Part shown: positions 12,156 through 21,620 of the stretch, piece after piece | Position numbering within the stretch: the stretch's first letter is position 1 | Layout of the letters: each line of letters begins with the position of its first letter | Source of the DNA: Microbacterium keratanolyticum | Lineage (GTDB): Bacteria; Actinomycetota; Actinomycetes; Actinomycetales; Microbacteriaceae | Reading direction: 5' to 3' | Assembly: GCF_016907255.1 (NCBI RefSeq) | Contig: NZ_JAFBBQ010000001.1 | Location: forward strand, 2,170,001-2,234,000 | DNA length: 64,000 nt | Notes under the pieces: model-generated | The model's input: only the letters and a program-made list of their open reading frames with translations | What the model was told of the DNA's origin: nothing | Databases searched by the model: none | Position numbers and translations under genes: made by a program

Positions 12156-12956
12156 GTGACGACCCCTTTGGCGTTTCCCCCGACGCTGCGTGAGGTGCTC
12201 TTCCGCGGCAAGTGGATCCGCATGCTGTTCCTCTGTCTGGTCGTCGCGGGCGTCTTCGCGTGGCTGGGACAGTGGCAGCTCGGTCAGGCGATCGACACGG
12301 ATCCGCCGCCGGCGGGTGTGACCGAGACCCAGCGCCCCCTCGATGAGGTCGTGCAGCCGGGGGAGTACCTTCCTGAGCCCTATGTGGGGCACAAGGTCGA
12401 GACCCGCGGGTCCTGGGTTCCCGGCGACTTCGTGATCATCGCCTCGCGTTTCAACGATGGTGTCGAGGGCTACTGGGTGAGCGGACAGCTGCGCCTCGCG
12501 GATGCCGCCGAGCCGACGTCTCTCGCCGTCGCGGCCGGGTGGGCTGCCGATCGGGCGACGGCGGAAGCCGCTGTCGATGAACTCGAGAGATCGGCGGACG
12601 GAACCGTCATCGAGGTGGCCGGACGCATCATCTCAGACGAGGGCGCCGTGGTCCCGCCGCGCGCCGAGCCGTTCCTGTTGACTCGGATGTCTCCCGCAGC
12701 GCTGCTGAGTCGCTGGAGCGACATCGACGGGCTCTCTGTGTACCGCCCGTATCTTGCCTCGACGACGGCGATGGGCGGGCTGGACGACATCGCGTCTCCG
12801 GCGCCCGCCGAAGGCTCGCCCATCAACTGGCTCAACGTGTTCTACGCGGCTGAGTGGGTCATCTTCGCCGGCTTCGCCTTCTACCTCTGGTACCGCCTGG
12901 CGCGGGACGAGTGGGAGCGCGAAGTCGAGGAGTTCGAAGAGAACGCCACCGCCTGA
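12156..12956 (+). CDS. SURF1 family cytochrome oxidase biogenesis protein
   Basis: SURF1/Shy1 proteins help to assemble cytochrome c oxidase and hold two membrane helices around an extracytoplasmic domain. Here the helices are at about 22-42 (MLFLCLVVAGVFAWLGQWQLGQA) and 228-248 (LNVFYAAEWVIFAGFAFYLWYRL). The loop has the ETRGSWVPGDFVIIASR and YRPYLAS segments of the family. The start is GTG, 13 bases after guaB3, with little sign of its own promoter, so the two genes are probably cotranscribed. Confidence 0.9.
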   Translation: MTTPLAFPPTLREVLFRGKWIRMLFLCLVVAGVFAWLGQWQLGQAIDTDPPPAGVTETQRPLDEVVQPGEYLPEPYVGHKVETRGSWVPGDFVIIASRFNDGVEGYWVSGQLRLADAAEPTSLAVAAGWAADRATAEAAVDELERSADGTVIEVAGRIISDEGAVVPPRAEPFLLTRMSPAALLSRWSDIDGLSVYRPYLASTTAMGGLDDIASPAPAEGSPINWLNVFYAAEWVIFAGFAFYLWYRLARDEWEREVEEFEENATA

Positions 12957-12973
12957 CAGGCGAGAGCACGCGC

Positions 12974-12996
12974 GTCCGCCAGACCGTCCGGCGGAT
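12974..12996 (+). terminator. Weak hairpin after SURF1
   Basis: TCCGCC (12975-12980) pairs with GGCGGA (12990-12995) around a 9-base loop, 18 bases after the SURF1 stop. The T-tract is poor. Confidence 0.3.
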
Positions 12997-13189
12997 GCCC
13001 TTCGTCGACTATCCCGCCTGACCGACAGGCGTCCATCGGGTGACGGCTGCGTGAAGACCCATTGAGGTGACTCACAGGTTTTCGTAGGCTCGCATCGTGC
13101 GTGCGGTGAGGGGGACTCATATGGCCGCCGCACCCGCCGGGCTTCACAAGGGCCCGACGGAAGCGTCAACCAGACCGAGGAGACTGTCG

Positions 13190-16100
13190 ATGATGTCTGT
13201 CCCAGATGACGGTGCGCACCGCGCACTGTCTCCGTCCTGGCGGAAGGGGCGTCACGGCGCCCTCGCCTTCGCCACCACGATCGCCCTTGCCGCAGGAGCG
13301 TTCGCCGCATCACCAGCCATCGCTGCCGAGACACCGTCACCCGCGGACCAGCAGACGACCACCCCGGCGCCGGAGACACCCGCTCCCGCCGCGACGGAGT
13401 CCCCGGCCCCGGACGAGTCCGCCGCGCCGGAAGAGAATCCGGATGCGACGGAGCCGACCCCGCCAGCAACTGAAGTGCCGCCTGCGGAGACGGACACGCC
13501 CGATGCGCCCGTCGAGGCCGCACCCCTGGTCGCGCCGGCGACGCACTCGATCGCCGAGGTGCAGGGCACGACCGACGTCTCGCCGCTTGTCGGCCAGAGC
13601 GTCACGGTCGAGGGCATCGTGACCGCCGATCACCGCACGGGCGGGTACCGCGGAATCGTCATCCAGACGGCAGGATCGGGCGGCGACGCGGACGCGACGC
13701 CGGGAGCATCCGACGGCATCTTCGTGTTCCTCGGCGCGCTCGCGCCGACTCTCGCGATCGGCGACCTCGTCTCGGTCACCGGCTCCGTGAGCGAGTACTT
13801 CGGGCAGACCCAGATCAGCCCCGCCGCTGTCGAGGGCGTCTCCGTTCTCACCGCCGGTGTGGGAGTCCCCGCTGTCACACCTCTGCCCACGACGGTGCAG
13901 GGTGCCGACCGGGAAGCGTACGAGAACATGTTCGTCGCGCCGACCGGGGACTACCTGCTCGCATCCAGCCACCAGCTCTACAACTTCGGCACGCTCTGGC
14001 TGAATGCCGGCGAGCTCAACGTCAAGAGCACCGAGCAGGTGCAGCCGGGCGACGAGGCGGCGGCGATCACCGCCGCCAACCGCGCTTCCCGCATCCTGCT
14101 CGACGATGCGTGGTCGCTGCAGATCTCCAACCGCAACCACCCCGGCGAGCAGCCCTACTTCACGACCGACGCGGTCGTGCGCAATGGCGACCTCGTGGAC
14201 TTCGGAAGCAACGGCTACGTCCTGCAGTGGGGCTTCGATGATTGGCGGCTCCAGCCGGTGGTTCCGATCGACGATGCCACCCCGGCCGCGCAGAAGGCCG
14301 GATTCTCGGCACGCAACACACGCCCGGAGACTGCGCCCGCCGTCGGCGGTGACGTGCAGGTCGCGGCGTTCAACGTCTTCAACTACTTCACGACGCTCAA
14401 GAGCGACAATCCGGACGCCCGCGGCGCCGCGGACGCCGAGCAGTTCGCGATTCAGAAGTCGAAGATCGTCACCGCGATCAATGGCCTCGACGCCGAGATC
14501 GTCGGGCTCATGGAGATCGAGAACTCGATCATCCTCGGTGGCACGGTCGATGACGCGCTCGCTGACCTCGTCGCCGGGCTGAATGCGGATGCCGGCTCCG
14601 ATGTCTGGGCCTACGTCCCGACGCCCGCGGCGCTGCAGGATGCGACGACGACCGATGCGATCACGAACGCGATCATCTACAAGAAGGACACCGTGACCCC
14701 GCAGGGTGACAGTGCGACCGTCACGGATGAGACCGTCTGGGGCAACGCCCGCGAGCCGATCGCCCAGGCCTTCGACATCGGCGGACGCGTCATCACGGTC
14801 GTCGCGAACCACTTCAAGTCCAAGTCACCGCCGTCCGGCGCCGGCGCAGAGCCGGCCGACGGCCAGGGTTTCTTCAACGCCGACCGTGTCGCCCAGGCGC
14901 AGTCCGTCCTCGCGTTCACGGAGGAACTCGCCACCGTCAGCGGGTCCGAGGACATCCTGCTCGTCGGAGACTTCAATGCGTACAGCGAGGAAGATCCGAT
15001 CGACGTCTTCACGGATGCCGGGTGGAGCGACCTCGTCGCAGACACGACCGACGGGCAGTACACCTACACGTTCGACGGTGAACTCGGCTCGCTCGATCAC
15101 GTGATCGCCTCGCCGTCGCTGACGTCGTCGATCACGGGCACGGGGGTGTGGACGATCAACTCTCCGGAGTGGAGTGACCGCGGTTACGCGTTCGGCGCGG
15201 CGGAGAGCGGGACGCCCTTCCGCTCCAGCGACCACGACCCGATCATCGTCGGCGTGAGCGCCGCCGCCCCTCCGGTCAGCATCGACATCGTGACGATCAA
15301 CGACTTCCACGGTCGGATCGAAGCAGACGGTGCCGCTGCTGGCGCTGCGGTGCTCGCGGGTGCCGTCCAGCAGTTCCGTGCGGCCAATCCGAACACCGTG
15401 TTCGCCGCGGCCGGTGATCTCATCGGCGCATCCACCTTCACCTCCTTCATCCAGGATGACAATCCGACGATCGACGCACTCAACGCCGCCGGCCTCGACG
15501 TGAGCGCCGCCGGCAACCACGAGTTCGACCAGGGCTGGGCAGATCTGCGCGACCGCGTGCAGGATCGCGCCGACTGGGAGTACATCTCGGCCAACGTGTT
15601 CCTCACCGAGACCGGTGAGACCGCGCTGGCGCCCTCGTGGGTGACCGAGCTCGACGGAGTCAAGGTCGGCTTCGTCGGAGCGGTGACTGAGGACCTCGAC
15701 TCCCTCGTCTCGAAGGAGGGCATCGCGGATCTCGAGGTGCGCAGCATCGTCGACTCTGTCAACGCGACCGCCGATGACCTGCGTGACGGCGACCCCGCCA
15801 ACGGCGAAGCGGATGTCGTGATCCTGCTCGTGCACGAGGGCGCCGCGAGCGTCGACGTCGCCAGCATCACGCCGACCTCTCCGCTCGGCGAGATCGTCTA
15901 CGGAGTCGATGCCGATGTCGATGCGATCGTCTCCGCGCACACGCACCTGGCGTACAACCACGTCATCGACGGCCGCCCGGTCGTCTCGGCGGGGCAGTAC
16001 GGCGAGAACGTGGGGCTGATGAACCTGCAGGTCGATCCGAACACCAAGGAACTGCTCTCGATCGTCAACGAGATCAAGCCGCTCACCGAGAACCGGGTGC

Positions 16101-17443
16101 CGCTGTACCCGGCGGTTCCCGAGGTGCAGGCGATCGTCGACAAGGCGAAAGCTGAGGCCGACGTTCTCGGCGCCGTCTCGGTGGGGCAGATCACCGCCGA
16201 CTTCAACCGCGCGCGACAGAGCGACGGCAAGACGGAGAACCGGGGCGGCGAGTCGACGATCGGCAACTTCGTCGCCGACGTTCAGAAGTGGTCCACGGGC
16301 GCGGACCTCGCGCTCATGAACCCGGGCGGAATCCGCGCCAACCTCACCTACGCATCCAGCGCGGCGGGGGATCCGGACGGCAACGTCACCTTCCGTGAGG
16401 CCGCGACCGTGCAGCCTTTCGCCAACACTCTGATGACGCTGCAGCTCACGGGCGCGCAGGTGAAGCAGGTGCTCGAGGAGCAGTGGCAGCCCGCGGGCGC
16501 GAGTCGGCCGTTCCTCAAGCTCGGTGTGTCCGAGGGCCTGGTGTACACGTACGACCCGAGCGCGGCTGCCGGGTCGCGGATCACCTCGATCACCTTGAAC
16601 GGGACGCCCCTGGACGCGACAGCGAGCTACACGGTCGCGGCGAACTCGTTCCTCGCGGCCGGTGGAGACAACTTCTTCACCTTCGCGGAGGGGCAGAACA
16701 AGGTCGACACGGGCAAGGTGGATCTCGCGTCGATGGTGGACTGGTTCGACGCGAACGGCACCGCGACTCCCGACCTCGCCCAGCGGGCGGTGGGAGTGAC
16801 GCTGAGCCCACCCGACGCGGACGGCTACAGCGCGGGCGATGTCGTGACTGTCGCGCTCTCCTCGCTGGGCTTCAGTGCCGGCGAGCCGGCGCCGACGAGC
16901 GTCTCGCTGTCGCTGGATGGCGCGGAGCTGGTATCCGGGCCCATCGATGCGTCGATCGTGGACACGACCGACGAGAGCGGTCGGGCGTCGCTGAGCTTCA
17001 CGGTCCCTGCGGGCGTGTTCGGTGCGCAACAGCTCACCGTGGCCGTCGCTGAGACCGGGACGAGCGCGCAGGTGCCGTTCGAGATCGCCGGTGAGGCCGA
17101 GTTCTCCGGAATCATCGCGCTCGGCTCGACGAAGGTGGCTGCGGGCAAGACGCTCACGATCACCGGCGAGGGCTATGCTCCGGGCGAGACGGTGACGGTG
17201 CAGCTGCGGCCCAAGAAGGGCGCAGCGCTCACCGTCGGCGAAGTCACGGTCCAGGCGGATGGCACCTTCCAGACCGCGGTGACCGTGCCCAAGAAGGCGC
17301 AGCCCGGCAAGTACACCGTCGCGGTGTCGCAGGCCGACGGCGACGAGGCGACGGCCACCGTCACCGTGAATCGCGCAGGAGGGGCATCCGCGATCCGCGA
17401 CCTCATCGACTGGCTGTGGGATCTGATCTCCGGCTGGTTCTGA
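13190..17443 (+). CDS. Secreted ExeM/NucH-type endonuclease fused to a 5'-nucleotidase
   Basis: The 1417-residue extracellular protein combines DNA degradation and nucleotide dephosphorylation. A signal peptide (about 1-47, ending AIAAE) is followed by a Pro/Ala/Thr/Glu-rich linker. An ExeM/NucH OB-fold lies near 120-208. The endonuclease/exonuclease/phosphatase domain is near 390-685, with FNVFNYF, LMEIEN, GDFNAYSEED and SDHDPI. The metallophosphoesterase domain starts near 698 (IVTINDFHGR, AAGDLIGAS, GNHEFD) and the 5'-nucleotidase C-terminal domain is near 1020-1170 (NPGGIRANL, AGGDNFFTF). Two Ig-like repeats close the protein. There is no LPxTG signal. The ATG at 13190 follows GAGGAG by 6 bases; 13193 is also possible. 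It likely scavenges phosphate and nucleosides from DNA. Confidence 0.93.
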   Translation: MMSVPDDGAHRALSPSWRKGRHGALAFATTIALAAGAFAASPAIAAETPSPADQQTTTPAPETPAPAATESPAPDESAAPEENPDATEPTPPATEVPPAETDTPDAPVEAAPLVAPATHSIAEVQGTTDVSPLVGQSVTVEGIVTADHRTGGYRGIVIQTAGSGGDADATPGASDGIFVFLGALAPTLAIGDLVSVTGSVSEYFGQTQISPAAVEGVSVLTAGVGVPAVTPLPTTVQGADREAYENMFVAPTGDYLLASSHQLYNFGTLWLNAGELNVKSTEQVQPGDEAAAITAANRASRILLDDAWSLQISNRNHPGEQPYFTTDAVVRNGDLVDFGSNGYVLQWGFDDWRLQPVVPIDDATPAAQKAGFSARNTRPETAPAVGGDVQVAAFNVFNYFTTLKSDNPDARGAADAEQFAIQKSKIVTAINGLDAEIVGLMEIENSIILGGTVDDALADLVAGLNADAGSDVWAYVPTPAALQDATTTDAITNAIIYKKDTVTPQGDSATVTDETVWGNAREPIAQAFDIGGRVITVVANHFKSKSPPSGAGAEPADGQGFFNADRVAQAQSVLAFTEELATVSGSEDILLVGDFNAYSEEDPIDVFTDAGWSDLVADTTDGQYTYTFDGELGSLDHVIASPSLTSSITGTGVWTINSPEWSDRGYAFGAAESGTPFRSSDHDPIIVGVSAAAPPVSIDIVTINDFHGRIEADGAAAGAAVLAGAVQQFRAANPNTVFAAAGDLIGASTFTSFIQDDNPTIDALNAAGLDVSAAGNHEFDQGWADLRDRVQDRADWEYISANVFLTETGETALAPSWVTELDGVKVGFVGAVTEDLDSLVSKEGIADLEVRSIVDSVNATADDLRDGDPANGEADVVILLVHEGAASVDVASITPTSPLGEIVYGVDADVDAIVSAHTHLAYNHVIDGRPVVSAGQYGENVGLMNLQVDPNTKELLSIVNEIKPLTENRVPLYPAVPEVQAIVDKAKAEADVLGAVSVGQITADFNRARQSDGKTENRGGESTIGNFVADVQKWSTGADLALMNPGGIRANLTYASSAAGDPDGNVTFREAATVQPFANTLMTLQLTGAQVKQVLEEQWQPAGASRPFLKLGVSEGLVYTYDPSAAAGSRITSITLNGTPLDATASYTVAANSFLAAGGDNFFTFAEGQNKVDTGKVDLASMVDWFDANGTATPDLAQRAVGVTLSPPDADGYSAGDVVTVALSSLGFSAGEPAPTSVSLSLDGAELVSGPIDASIVDTTDESGRASLSFTVPAGVFGAQQLTVAVAETGTSAQVPFEIAGEAEFSGIIALGSTKVAAGKTLTITGEGYAPGETVTVQLRPKKGAALTVGEVTVQADGTFQTAVTVPKKAQPGKYTVAVSQADGDEATATVTVNRAGGASAIRDLIDWLWDLISGWF

Positions 17444-17461
17444 GGCGCGCACGCCTGAGCG

Positions 17462-17496
17462 CGGAGGCCGTCGGGACGCGATCCCGACGGCCTCCG
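17462..17496 (+). terminator. Hairpin terminator after the nuclease gene
   Basis: A perfect 15-bp stem (17462-17476 with 17482-17496) with a CGCGA loop begins 18 bases after the stop codon. It lacks a T-tract, as is frequent for actinobacterial terminators. Confidence 0.75.
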
Positions 17497-17538
17497 TCCC
17501 GCCTGAGAAGGGCAACAGGAGCGCCCGCGCATGGCGGC

Positions 17539-17544
17539 TAGACT
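17539..17544 (+). promoter_or_regulatory. TAGACT -10 element, leaderless start
   Basis: TAGACT ends 7 bases before the ATG at 17552. There is no ribosome binding site in between, which predicts a leaderless DUF3817-guaA transcript. Confidence 0.55.
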
Positions 17545-17551
17545 GAAATAC

Positions 17552-18037
17552 ATGCCCGAACCCAAAGTCGCCAGTTTTCCGGCGATCCGCGGCGCGCTGA
17601 AGTTCTACAAGATCGCCTCGATCATCACCGGCGTCATGCTGCTTCTGCTGGTCGCCGAGATGGTGCTCAAGTACACGCCGCTGCACCTCGAACTCTTCCT
17701 CGGCGGCAGCGGAGGCTTCCTCTGGTTCGCCGAGGCCGTCGAAGGCCCTGACGGGCTCGAATCGACCGGCGACGGAATCAACCTCTCGCTGCTGATCCTG
17801 ATCGCGCACGGCTGGTTCTACGTCGTGTATCTCTTCGCCTGCTTCCGCGTGTGGAGCCTCATGCGCTGGCCGTTCCTGCGCTTCCTCCTGCTCGCCCTCG
17901 GTGGCGTCGTGCCGCTGCTCTCCTTCTTCATGGAGGCCATCGTGGTGCGCGACGTGCAGGCCTATCTTGCCGAGCGCGAATCCGCCGAGGCATCCGCTTC
18001 TGACTCTGCAACCCCCGCTACGGAAGGTGCCCGGTGA
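17552..18037 (+). CDS. DUF3817 domain-containing membrane protein
   Basis: This 161-residue protein has three or four hydrophobic segments and begins with the family pattern [36 protein letters not shown]3817 proteins are often found next to guaA in actinobacteria, and here the stop overlaps the guaA GTG by four bases, so the two are translationally linked. The C-terminus is a short hydrophilic Ala/Ser/Glu tail. An ATG at 17531 is in frame, but it lies before the promoter and is rejected. Function is unknown. Confidence 0.88.
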   Translation: MPEPKVASFPAIRGALKFYKIASIITGVMLLLLVAEMVLKYTPLHLELFLGGSGGFLWFAEAVEGPDGLESTGDGINLSLLILIAHGWFYVVYLFACFRVWSLMRWPFLRFLLLALGGVVPLLSFFMEAIVVRDVQAYLAERESAEASASDSATPATEGAR

Positions 18038-19629
18038 CCGATCACACCAACGCGAACTCGACCGCACAGCGCCCGGCGCTCGTCGTCGACTTCGGCGCAC
18101 AGTACGCGCAGCTCATCGCTCGCCGCGTGCGTGAGGCCGGCGTCTACAGCGAGATCGTGCCGCACACGGCGACGGCCGAAGAGATCGCCGCCAAGAACCC
18201 GGTGGCACTCATCCTCTCGGGCGGACCGTCGTCCGTGTACGAAGAGGGCGCTCCGCAGCTCGACCCGGCGGTCTTCGAGCTCGGTGTTCCGACGCTCGGC
18301 ATCTGCTACGGATTCCAGGTCATGGCGCAGACCCTCGGCGGCGAGGTCGCCAACACCGGTCTGCGCGAGTACGGAGCAACCGACGCGACTCTCGCCGGCG
18401 AGGGCGGTTCGCTGCTGAGCGGGCAGCCCGCAGAGCAGAACGTCTGGATGAGCCACGGCGACCAGGTCTCGCGCGCCCCCGAGGGCTTCGCGGTGCTGGC
18501 ATCGACCGGCGCGACCCCCGTGGCGGCCTTCGCCGACGAGGAGCGTCGCTTCTACGGCGTGCAGTGGCACCCCGAGGTCAAGCACTCCGACCACGGCCAG
18601 CAGGTCATCGAGAACTTCCTGCACAAGGGCGCAGGTCTCGCCGCCGACTGGAACAGCGACAATGTCATCGCCGAGCAGGTCGAGCGCATCCGTGCGCAGG
18701 TCGGTGACGCACGTGTCATCTCCGCCCTGTCCGGCGGTGTCGACTCGGCGGTCTCCACGGCGCTCGTGCACAAGGCGATCGGCGACCAGCTCACGGCCGT
18801 CTTCGTCGATCACGGGCTTCTGCGCAAGGGTGAGCGCGAGCAGGTGCAGAAGGACTACGTCGAGTCCACCGGTGTGCGCCTGATCACGGTGGAAGCCGAG
18901 GAGACCTTCCTCGGTCACCTCGCCGGCGTCACCGACCCCGAGACGAAGCGCAAGATCATCGGCCGCGAGTTCATCCGCGCGTTCGAGCAGGTCCAGCGCG
19001 ACCTCGTCGAAGAGGCGAAGGCCTCGGGCGGCGCGCCGATCAAGTTCCTCGTGCAGGGCACCCTGTACCCCGACGTCGTCGAGTCCGGCGGCGGCGCGGG
19101 CACCGCGAACATCAAGTCGCACCACAACGTGGGTGGACTCCCCGACGATCTCGACTTCGAGCTCATCGAGCCGCTGCGCACCCTGTTCAAGGACGAGGTC
19201 CGCGCGATCGGCCGCGAGCTCGGCATCCCCGAGGCGATCGTCGGGCGCCAGCCGTTCCCGGGCCCCGGCCTCGGCATCCGCATCATCGGCGAGGTCACCC
19301 GCGACCGCCTCGACCTTCTTCGTGAGGCCGACGCGATCGCGCGCGAGGAGCTCACGAAGGCGGGTCTCGATCAGGAGATCTGGCAGTGCCCCGTCGTGCT
19401 TCTCGCAGACGTCCGTTCGGTGGGCGTGCAGGGTGACGGCCGTACCTACGGTCACCCGATCGTGCTGCGTCCGGTCTCGTCGGAAGACGCGATGACGGCC
19501 GACTGGTCGCGCCTGCCCTACGACGTCCTGTCGAAGATCTCCAACCGCATCACGAACGAGGTGCGCGATGTGAACCGCGTGGTTCTCGACGTCACGTCGA
19601 AGCCCCCGGGAACCATCGAGTGGGAGTGA
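18034..19629 (+). CDS. guaA: GMP synthase (glutamine-hydrolysing)
   Basis: GuaA aminates XMP to GMP with glutamine and ATP. The N-terminal class I glutaminase domain has the catalytic triad Cys91 (GICYGFQ), His179 and Glu181 (QWHPEVKHS). The ATP pyrophosphatase domain has the PP-loop SGGVDS at 233-238, and the C-terminal dimerisation domain ends in the conserved KPPGTIEWE. The length of 531 residues is normal. The GTG start overlaps the DUF3817 stop. Together with guaB and guaB3 upstream it covers the whole IMP-to-GMP branch. Confidence 0.97.
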   Translation: MTDHTNANSTAQRPALVVDFGAQYAQLIARRVREAGVYSEIVPHTATAEEIAAKNPVALILSGGPSSVYEEGAPQLDPAVFELGVPTLGICYGFQVMAQTLGGEVANTGLREYGATDATLAGEGGSLLSGQPAEQNVWMSHGDQVSRAPEGFAVLASTGATPVAAFADEERRFYGVQWHPEVKHSDHGQQVIENFLHKGAGLAADWNSDNVIAEQVERIRAQVGDARVISALSGGVDSAVSTALVHKAIGDQLTAVFVDHGLLRKGEREQVQKDYVESTGVRLITVEAEETFLGHLAGVTDPETKRKIIGREFIRAFEQVQRDLVEEAKASGGAPIKFLVQGTLYPDVVESGGGAGTANIKSHHNVGGLPDDLDFELIEPLRTLFKDEVRAIGRELGIPEAIVGRQPFPGPGLGIRIIGEVTRDRLDLLREADAIAREELTKAGLDQEIWQCPVVLLADVRSVGVQGDGRTYGHPIVLRPVSSEDAMTADWSRLPYDVLSKISNRITNEVRDVNRVVLDVTSKPPGTIEWE

Positions 19630-19635
19630 TCCTCA

Positions 19636-19667
19636 CGAAAGGCGCGAACTTCGGTTCGCGCCTTTCG
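19636..19667 (+). terminator. Intrinsic terminator of guaA
   Basis: A perfect 14-bp stem (19636-19649 with 19654-19667) with a stable TTCG tetraloop starts 6 bases after the guaA stop and is followed by GCGTTTCC. Confidence 0.88.
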
Positions 19668-19755
19668 GCGTTTCCAGCCCCGGTGCGTGAGCCTGTCTGG
19701 CAAGCTCGTCAGGCCCGAAAACGCTGGTGCTGCGTGTCGAAGGCCGTGATACCGG

Positions 19756-19791
19756 GTTTCGAATGAAACATGCTACGTTTCCTCGTAAACG
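19756..19791 (+). promoter_or_regulatory. Two inverted repeats upstream of the FliA-like sigma gene
   Basis: GTTTC-GAAT-GAAAC (19756-19769) and CGTTT-CCTCGT-AAACG (19776-19791) lie 7 bases apart and 19-54 bases before the start codon. They are AT-rich islands in a GC-rich region. They look like operators for a regulator of the flagellar sigma factor. No standard sigma-A promoter is obvious, and the regulator is unknown. Confidence 0.4.
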
Positions 19792-19809
19792 AGCAGTCTT
19801 AGCAGCGGA

Positions 19810-20589
19810 GTGACATTGTCGAGAACTTCATCCCCCTCCGCTGACCACGATGAGGATGCGCCACCCGCGCCGAATCCGGAGCAGCTGGCGCGAGAGAACA
19901 TGCCCCTCGCCGTCTACCTGGCGGTGGAGAAAGCGCGCACGACCGACCTCCTCTCGCTCGATGACCTGCTGTCGGCTGCGCGACTCGGGCTTGCGAAGGC
20001 CGCGATGACCTTCGACCCCAGCCGGGGTGTTCCGTTCGGGTCCTTCGCTCGCGGACCCATCAACTGGTCGATGCTCGATGAGCTTCGCGCGGCAGACCCG
20101 GCGGGCGAGTACAGCCGCACGAAGATCAGGCAGGTCAACGACGCCGCGGAGACCTTCGCCCAGCTCACCGGGCGCGCGCCGACGATCGCGGAGCTCGCGG
20201 CGGAGGCGAGGATGACAGTCGACGAGGTCAGCCGCATCCGACGGCTCGACGACATGGTGTCCAGCGCCATCAGCCTCGACGAGTACGTCGAAGCGGGGGA
20301 GGGCCACCACAGTGCGAGTCTCACCGACAGTGTCATCCTCCCCGAGCACGCGGCCGAGCGCTCGGAGAATCGCACCATGCTCCTGAGCGCCATCGCGTCC
20401 CTTCCCGAGACGAGTCAGCGCATCATCCGCGGGATCTACCTGGAAGACCGCATGGTCAAGGATCTCGCGGAGGAGATGGGCGTCAGTCATGCGTACGTGT
20501 CCAAGCTGCGGCGCACGGCGCTCGCCCTGATGCGAGAGACCATGACCTCCGCGGGGAGCGCACCGCAGGAGCTGCTGGCGACGTACTGA
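19810..20589 (+). CDS. FliA/WhiG-like sigma factor of the flagellar locus
   Basis: The 259-residue sigma-70 family protein heads the flagellar cluster. Region 2 reads LLSLDDLLSAARLGLAKAAMTFDPSRGVPFGSFARGPINWSMLDELRAAD, with the FDPSRG and MLDELR signatures of FliA. A region 3 helix-turn-helix (GRAPTIAELAAEARMTVDEV) and region 4 (LPETSQRIIRGIYLEDRMVKDLAEEMGVSHAYVSKLRRTAL) follow. By position it is the best candidate to read the GGTTAC/CGCGATAGT promoters of this locus, but that link is inferred. The longest start is this GTG; a TTG at 19816 has a better spaced GGAG and may be the real start. No anti-sigma gene such as flgM was found. Confidence 0.85.
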   Translation: MTLSRTSSPSADHDEDAPPAPNPEQLARENMPLAVYLAVEKARTTDLLSLDDLLSAARLGLAKAAMTFDPSRGVPFGSFARGPINWSMLDELRAADPAGEYSRTKIRQVNDAAETFAQLTGRAPTIAELAAEARMTVDEVSRIRRLDDMVSSAISLDEYVEAGEGHHSASLTDSVILPEHAAERSENRTMLLSAIASLPETSQRIIRGIYLEDRMVKDLAEEMGVSHAYVSKLRRTALALMRETMTSAGSAPQELLATY

Positions 20590-20676
20590 CCGCGGCGGGC
20601 GAGGGAGGCAGCGCGCATTCGCGATCGACCCACGCAGGGTCTGGTCTTCGAGCGACGGGAAAAAGTTCCGGAATCT

Positions 20677-20707
20677 GGTTACGCGCACGGTGTCGGGTCG
20701 CGAATGT
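20677..20707 (+). promoter_or_regulatory. Flagellar sigma-type promoter of fliC
   Basis: GGTTAC (20677-20682), a 16-base spacer and CGCGAATGT (20699-20707) match the shared flagellar promoter, except that ATAG is replaced by AATG in the -10. The predicted start is near 20714, which gives a leader of about 50 bases. Confidence 0.65.
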
Positions 20708-20714
20708 CGGATAT

Positions 20715-20760
20715 GCAGGCCCACGGATGGGCCCGCAGACAACCCCATAACCACGGAGGA
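20715..20760 (+). promoter_or_regulatory. Candidate CsrA binding leader of fliC (hairpin plus Shine-Dalgarno site)
   Basis: GGCCC (20718-20722) pairs with GGGCC (20729-20733) and shows ACGGAT in a six-base loop; GC/GC pairs outside an A-C mismatch lengthen the stem. A second ACGGA occurs in the ribosome binding site ACGGAGGA (20753-20760), 5 bases before the ATG. GGA in a hairpin loop plus GGA in the Shine-Dalgarno sequence is the known layout of CsrA control of flagellin in Bacillus. CsrA binding here is inferred. Confidence 0.7.
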
Positions 20761-20765
20761 TTCTC

Positions 20766-21596
20766 ATGGGAAACCAGATCGCAACCAACGTCGGTGCACT
20801 CAACGCGTACCGCAACCTCTCCGCCAACCAGAACGACGTGTCGAAGTCGCTGGAGAAGCTCTCGAGCGGTCTGCGCATCAACCGCGCTGCGGACGATGCT
20901 GCCGGCCTCGCCATCTCCGAGGGTCTGCGTTCGCAGGTCAACGGCCTGAACGTTGCAGCCCGCAACGCGCAGGACGGCATCTCGGTCATCCAGACCGCGG
21001 AAGGTGCCCTCACCGAGGTGCACTCGCTCCTGCAGCGCATGCGCGACCTGTCCGTCCAGGCGGGTAGCGACTCGAACAACGCGGCATCGCGCACGGCCAT
21101 CCAGACCGAGATCGACGCGCTGGGCCTCGAGCTCACCCGTGTCGCTGCGTCGACGAACTTCAACGGCATCAAGCTGCTTGACGGTTCGAACGCATCGCTC
21201 ACGTTCCAGGTGGGTGCGGGCAACAACGCCGCACAGGACCAGATCGCCGTGGCGCTGACCAACGTCACGACCATCGCGACCGCGGCGTCCGCCATCGACG
21301 TCGAGACCGACGCCGCATCGCGCCTCGCAGCGATCGGCACGATCGACACGCAGATCGCGGCGATCTCGACCGCTCGCGCCGGTTACGGTGCAGCGCAGAA
21401 CCGCTTCGAGTCGACCATCAACTCGCTGCAGGTCTCGGCAGAGAACCTCGCTGCCGCGAAGAGCCGCATCGCGGACACCGACATGGCCGCTGAGATGGTG
21501 CGCTACACCGCATCGAACATCCTGCAGCAGGCCGGTACCGCCATGCTTGCTCAGGCCAACCAGTCGGGCCAGGGCGTGCTTCAGCTGCTCCGTTGA
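20766..21596 (+). CDS. fliC: Flagellin FliC
   Basis: The filament protein has 276 residues, close to the minimum for flagellin. It has the conserved N-terminal D0/D1 region (GALNAYRNLSANQNDVSKSLEKLSSGLRINRAADDAAGLAISEGLRSQ) and the C-terminal D1/D0 region (AENLAAAKSRIADTDMAAEMVRYTASNILQQAGTAMLAQANQ). Only about 60 residues lie between them, so there are no D2/D3 surface domains. The C-terminal D0 helix is the part that FliS and FliW bind in other bacteria. The gene has its own promoter and terminator and is the only flagellin in the window. Confidence 0.97.
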   Translation: MGNQIATNVGALNAYRNLSANQNDVSKSLEKLSSGLRINRAADDAAGLAISEGLRSQVNGLNVAARNAQDGISVIQTAEGALTEVHSLLQRMRDLSVQAGSDSNNAASRTAIQTEIDALGLELTRVAASTNFNGIKLLDGSNASLTFQVGAGNNAAQDQIAVALTNVTTIATAASAIDVETDAASRLAAIGTIDTQIAAISTARAGYGAAQNRFESTINSLQVSAENLAAAKSRIADTDMAAEMVRYTASNILQQAGTAMLAQANQSGQGVLQLLR

Positions 21597-21620
21597 GCCC
21601 CCGCGCCTGAGGCGCACAGG

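Noticed and set aside
14825..18100. Reverse-strand open frame of 1091 codons opposite the nuclease gene
   Set aside because: Antisense to conserved nuclease, DUF3817 and guaA sequence, with no recognisable protein motifs.
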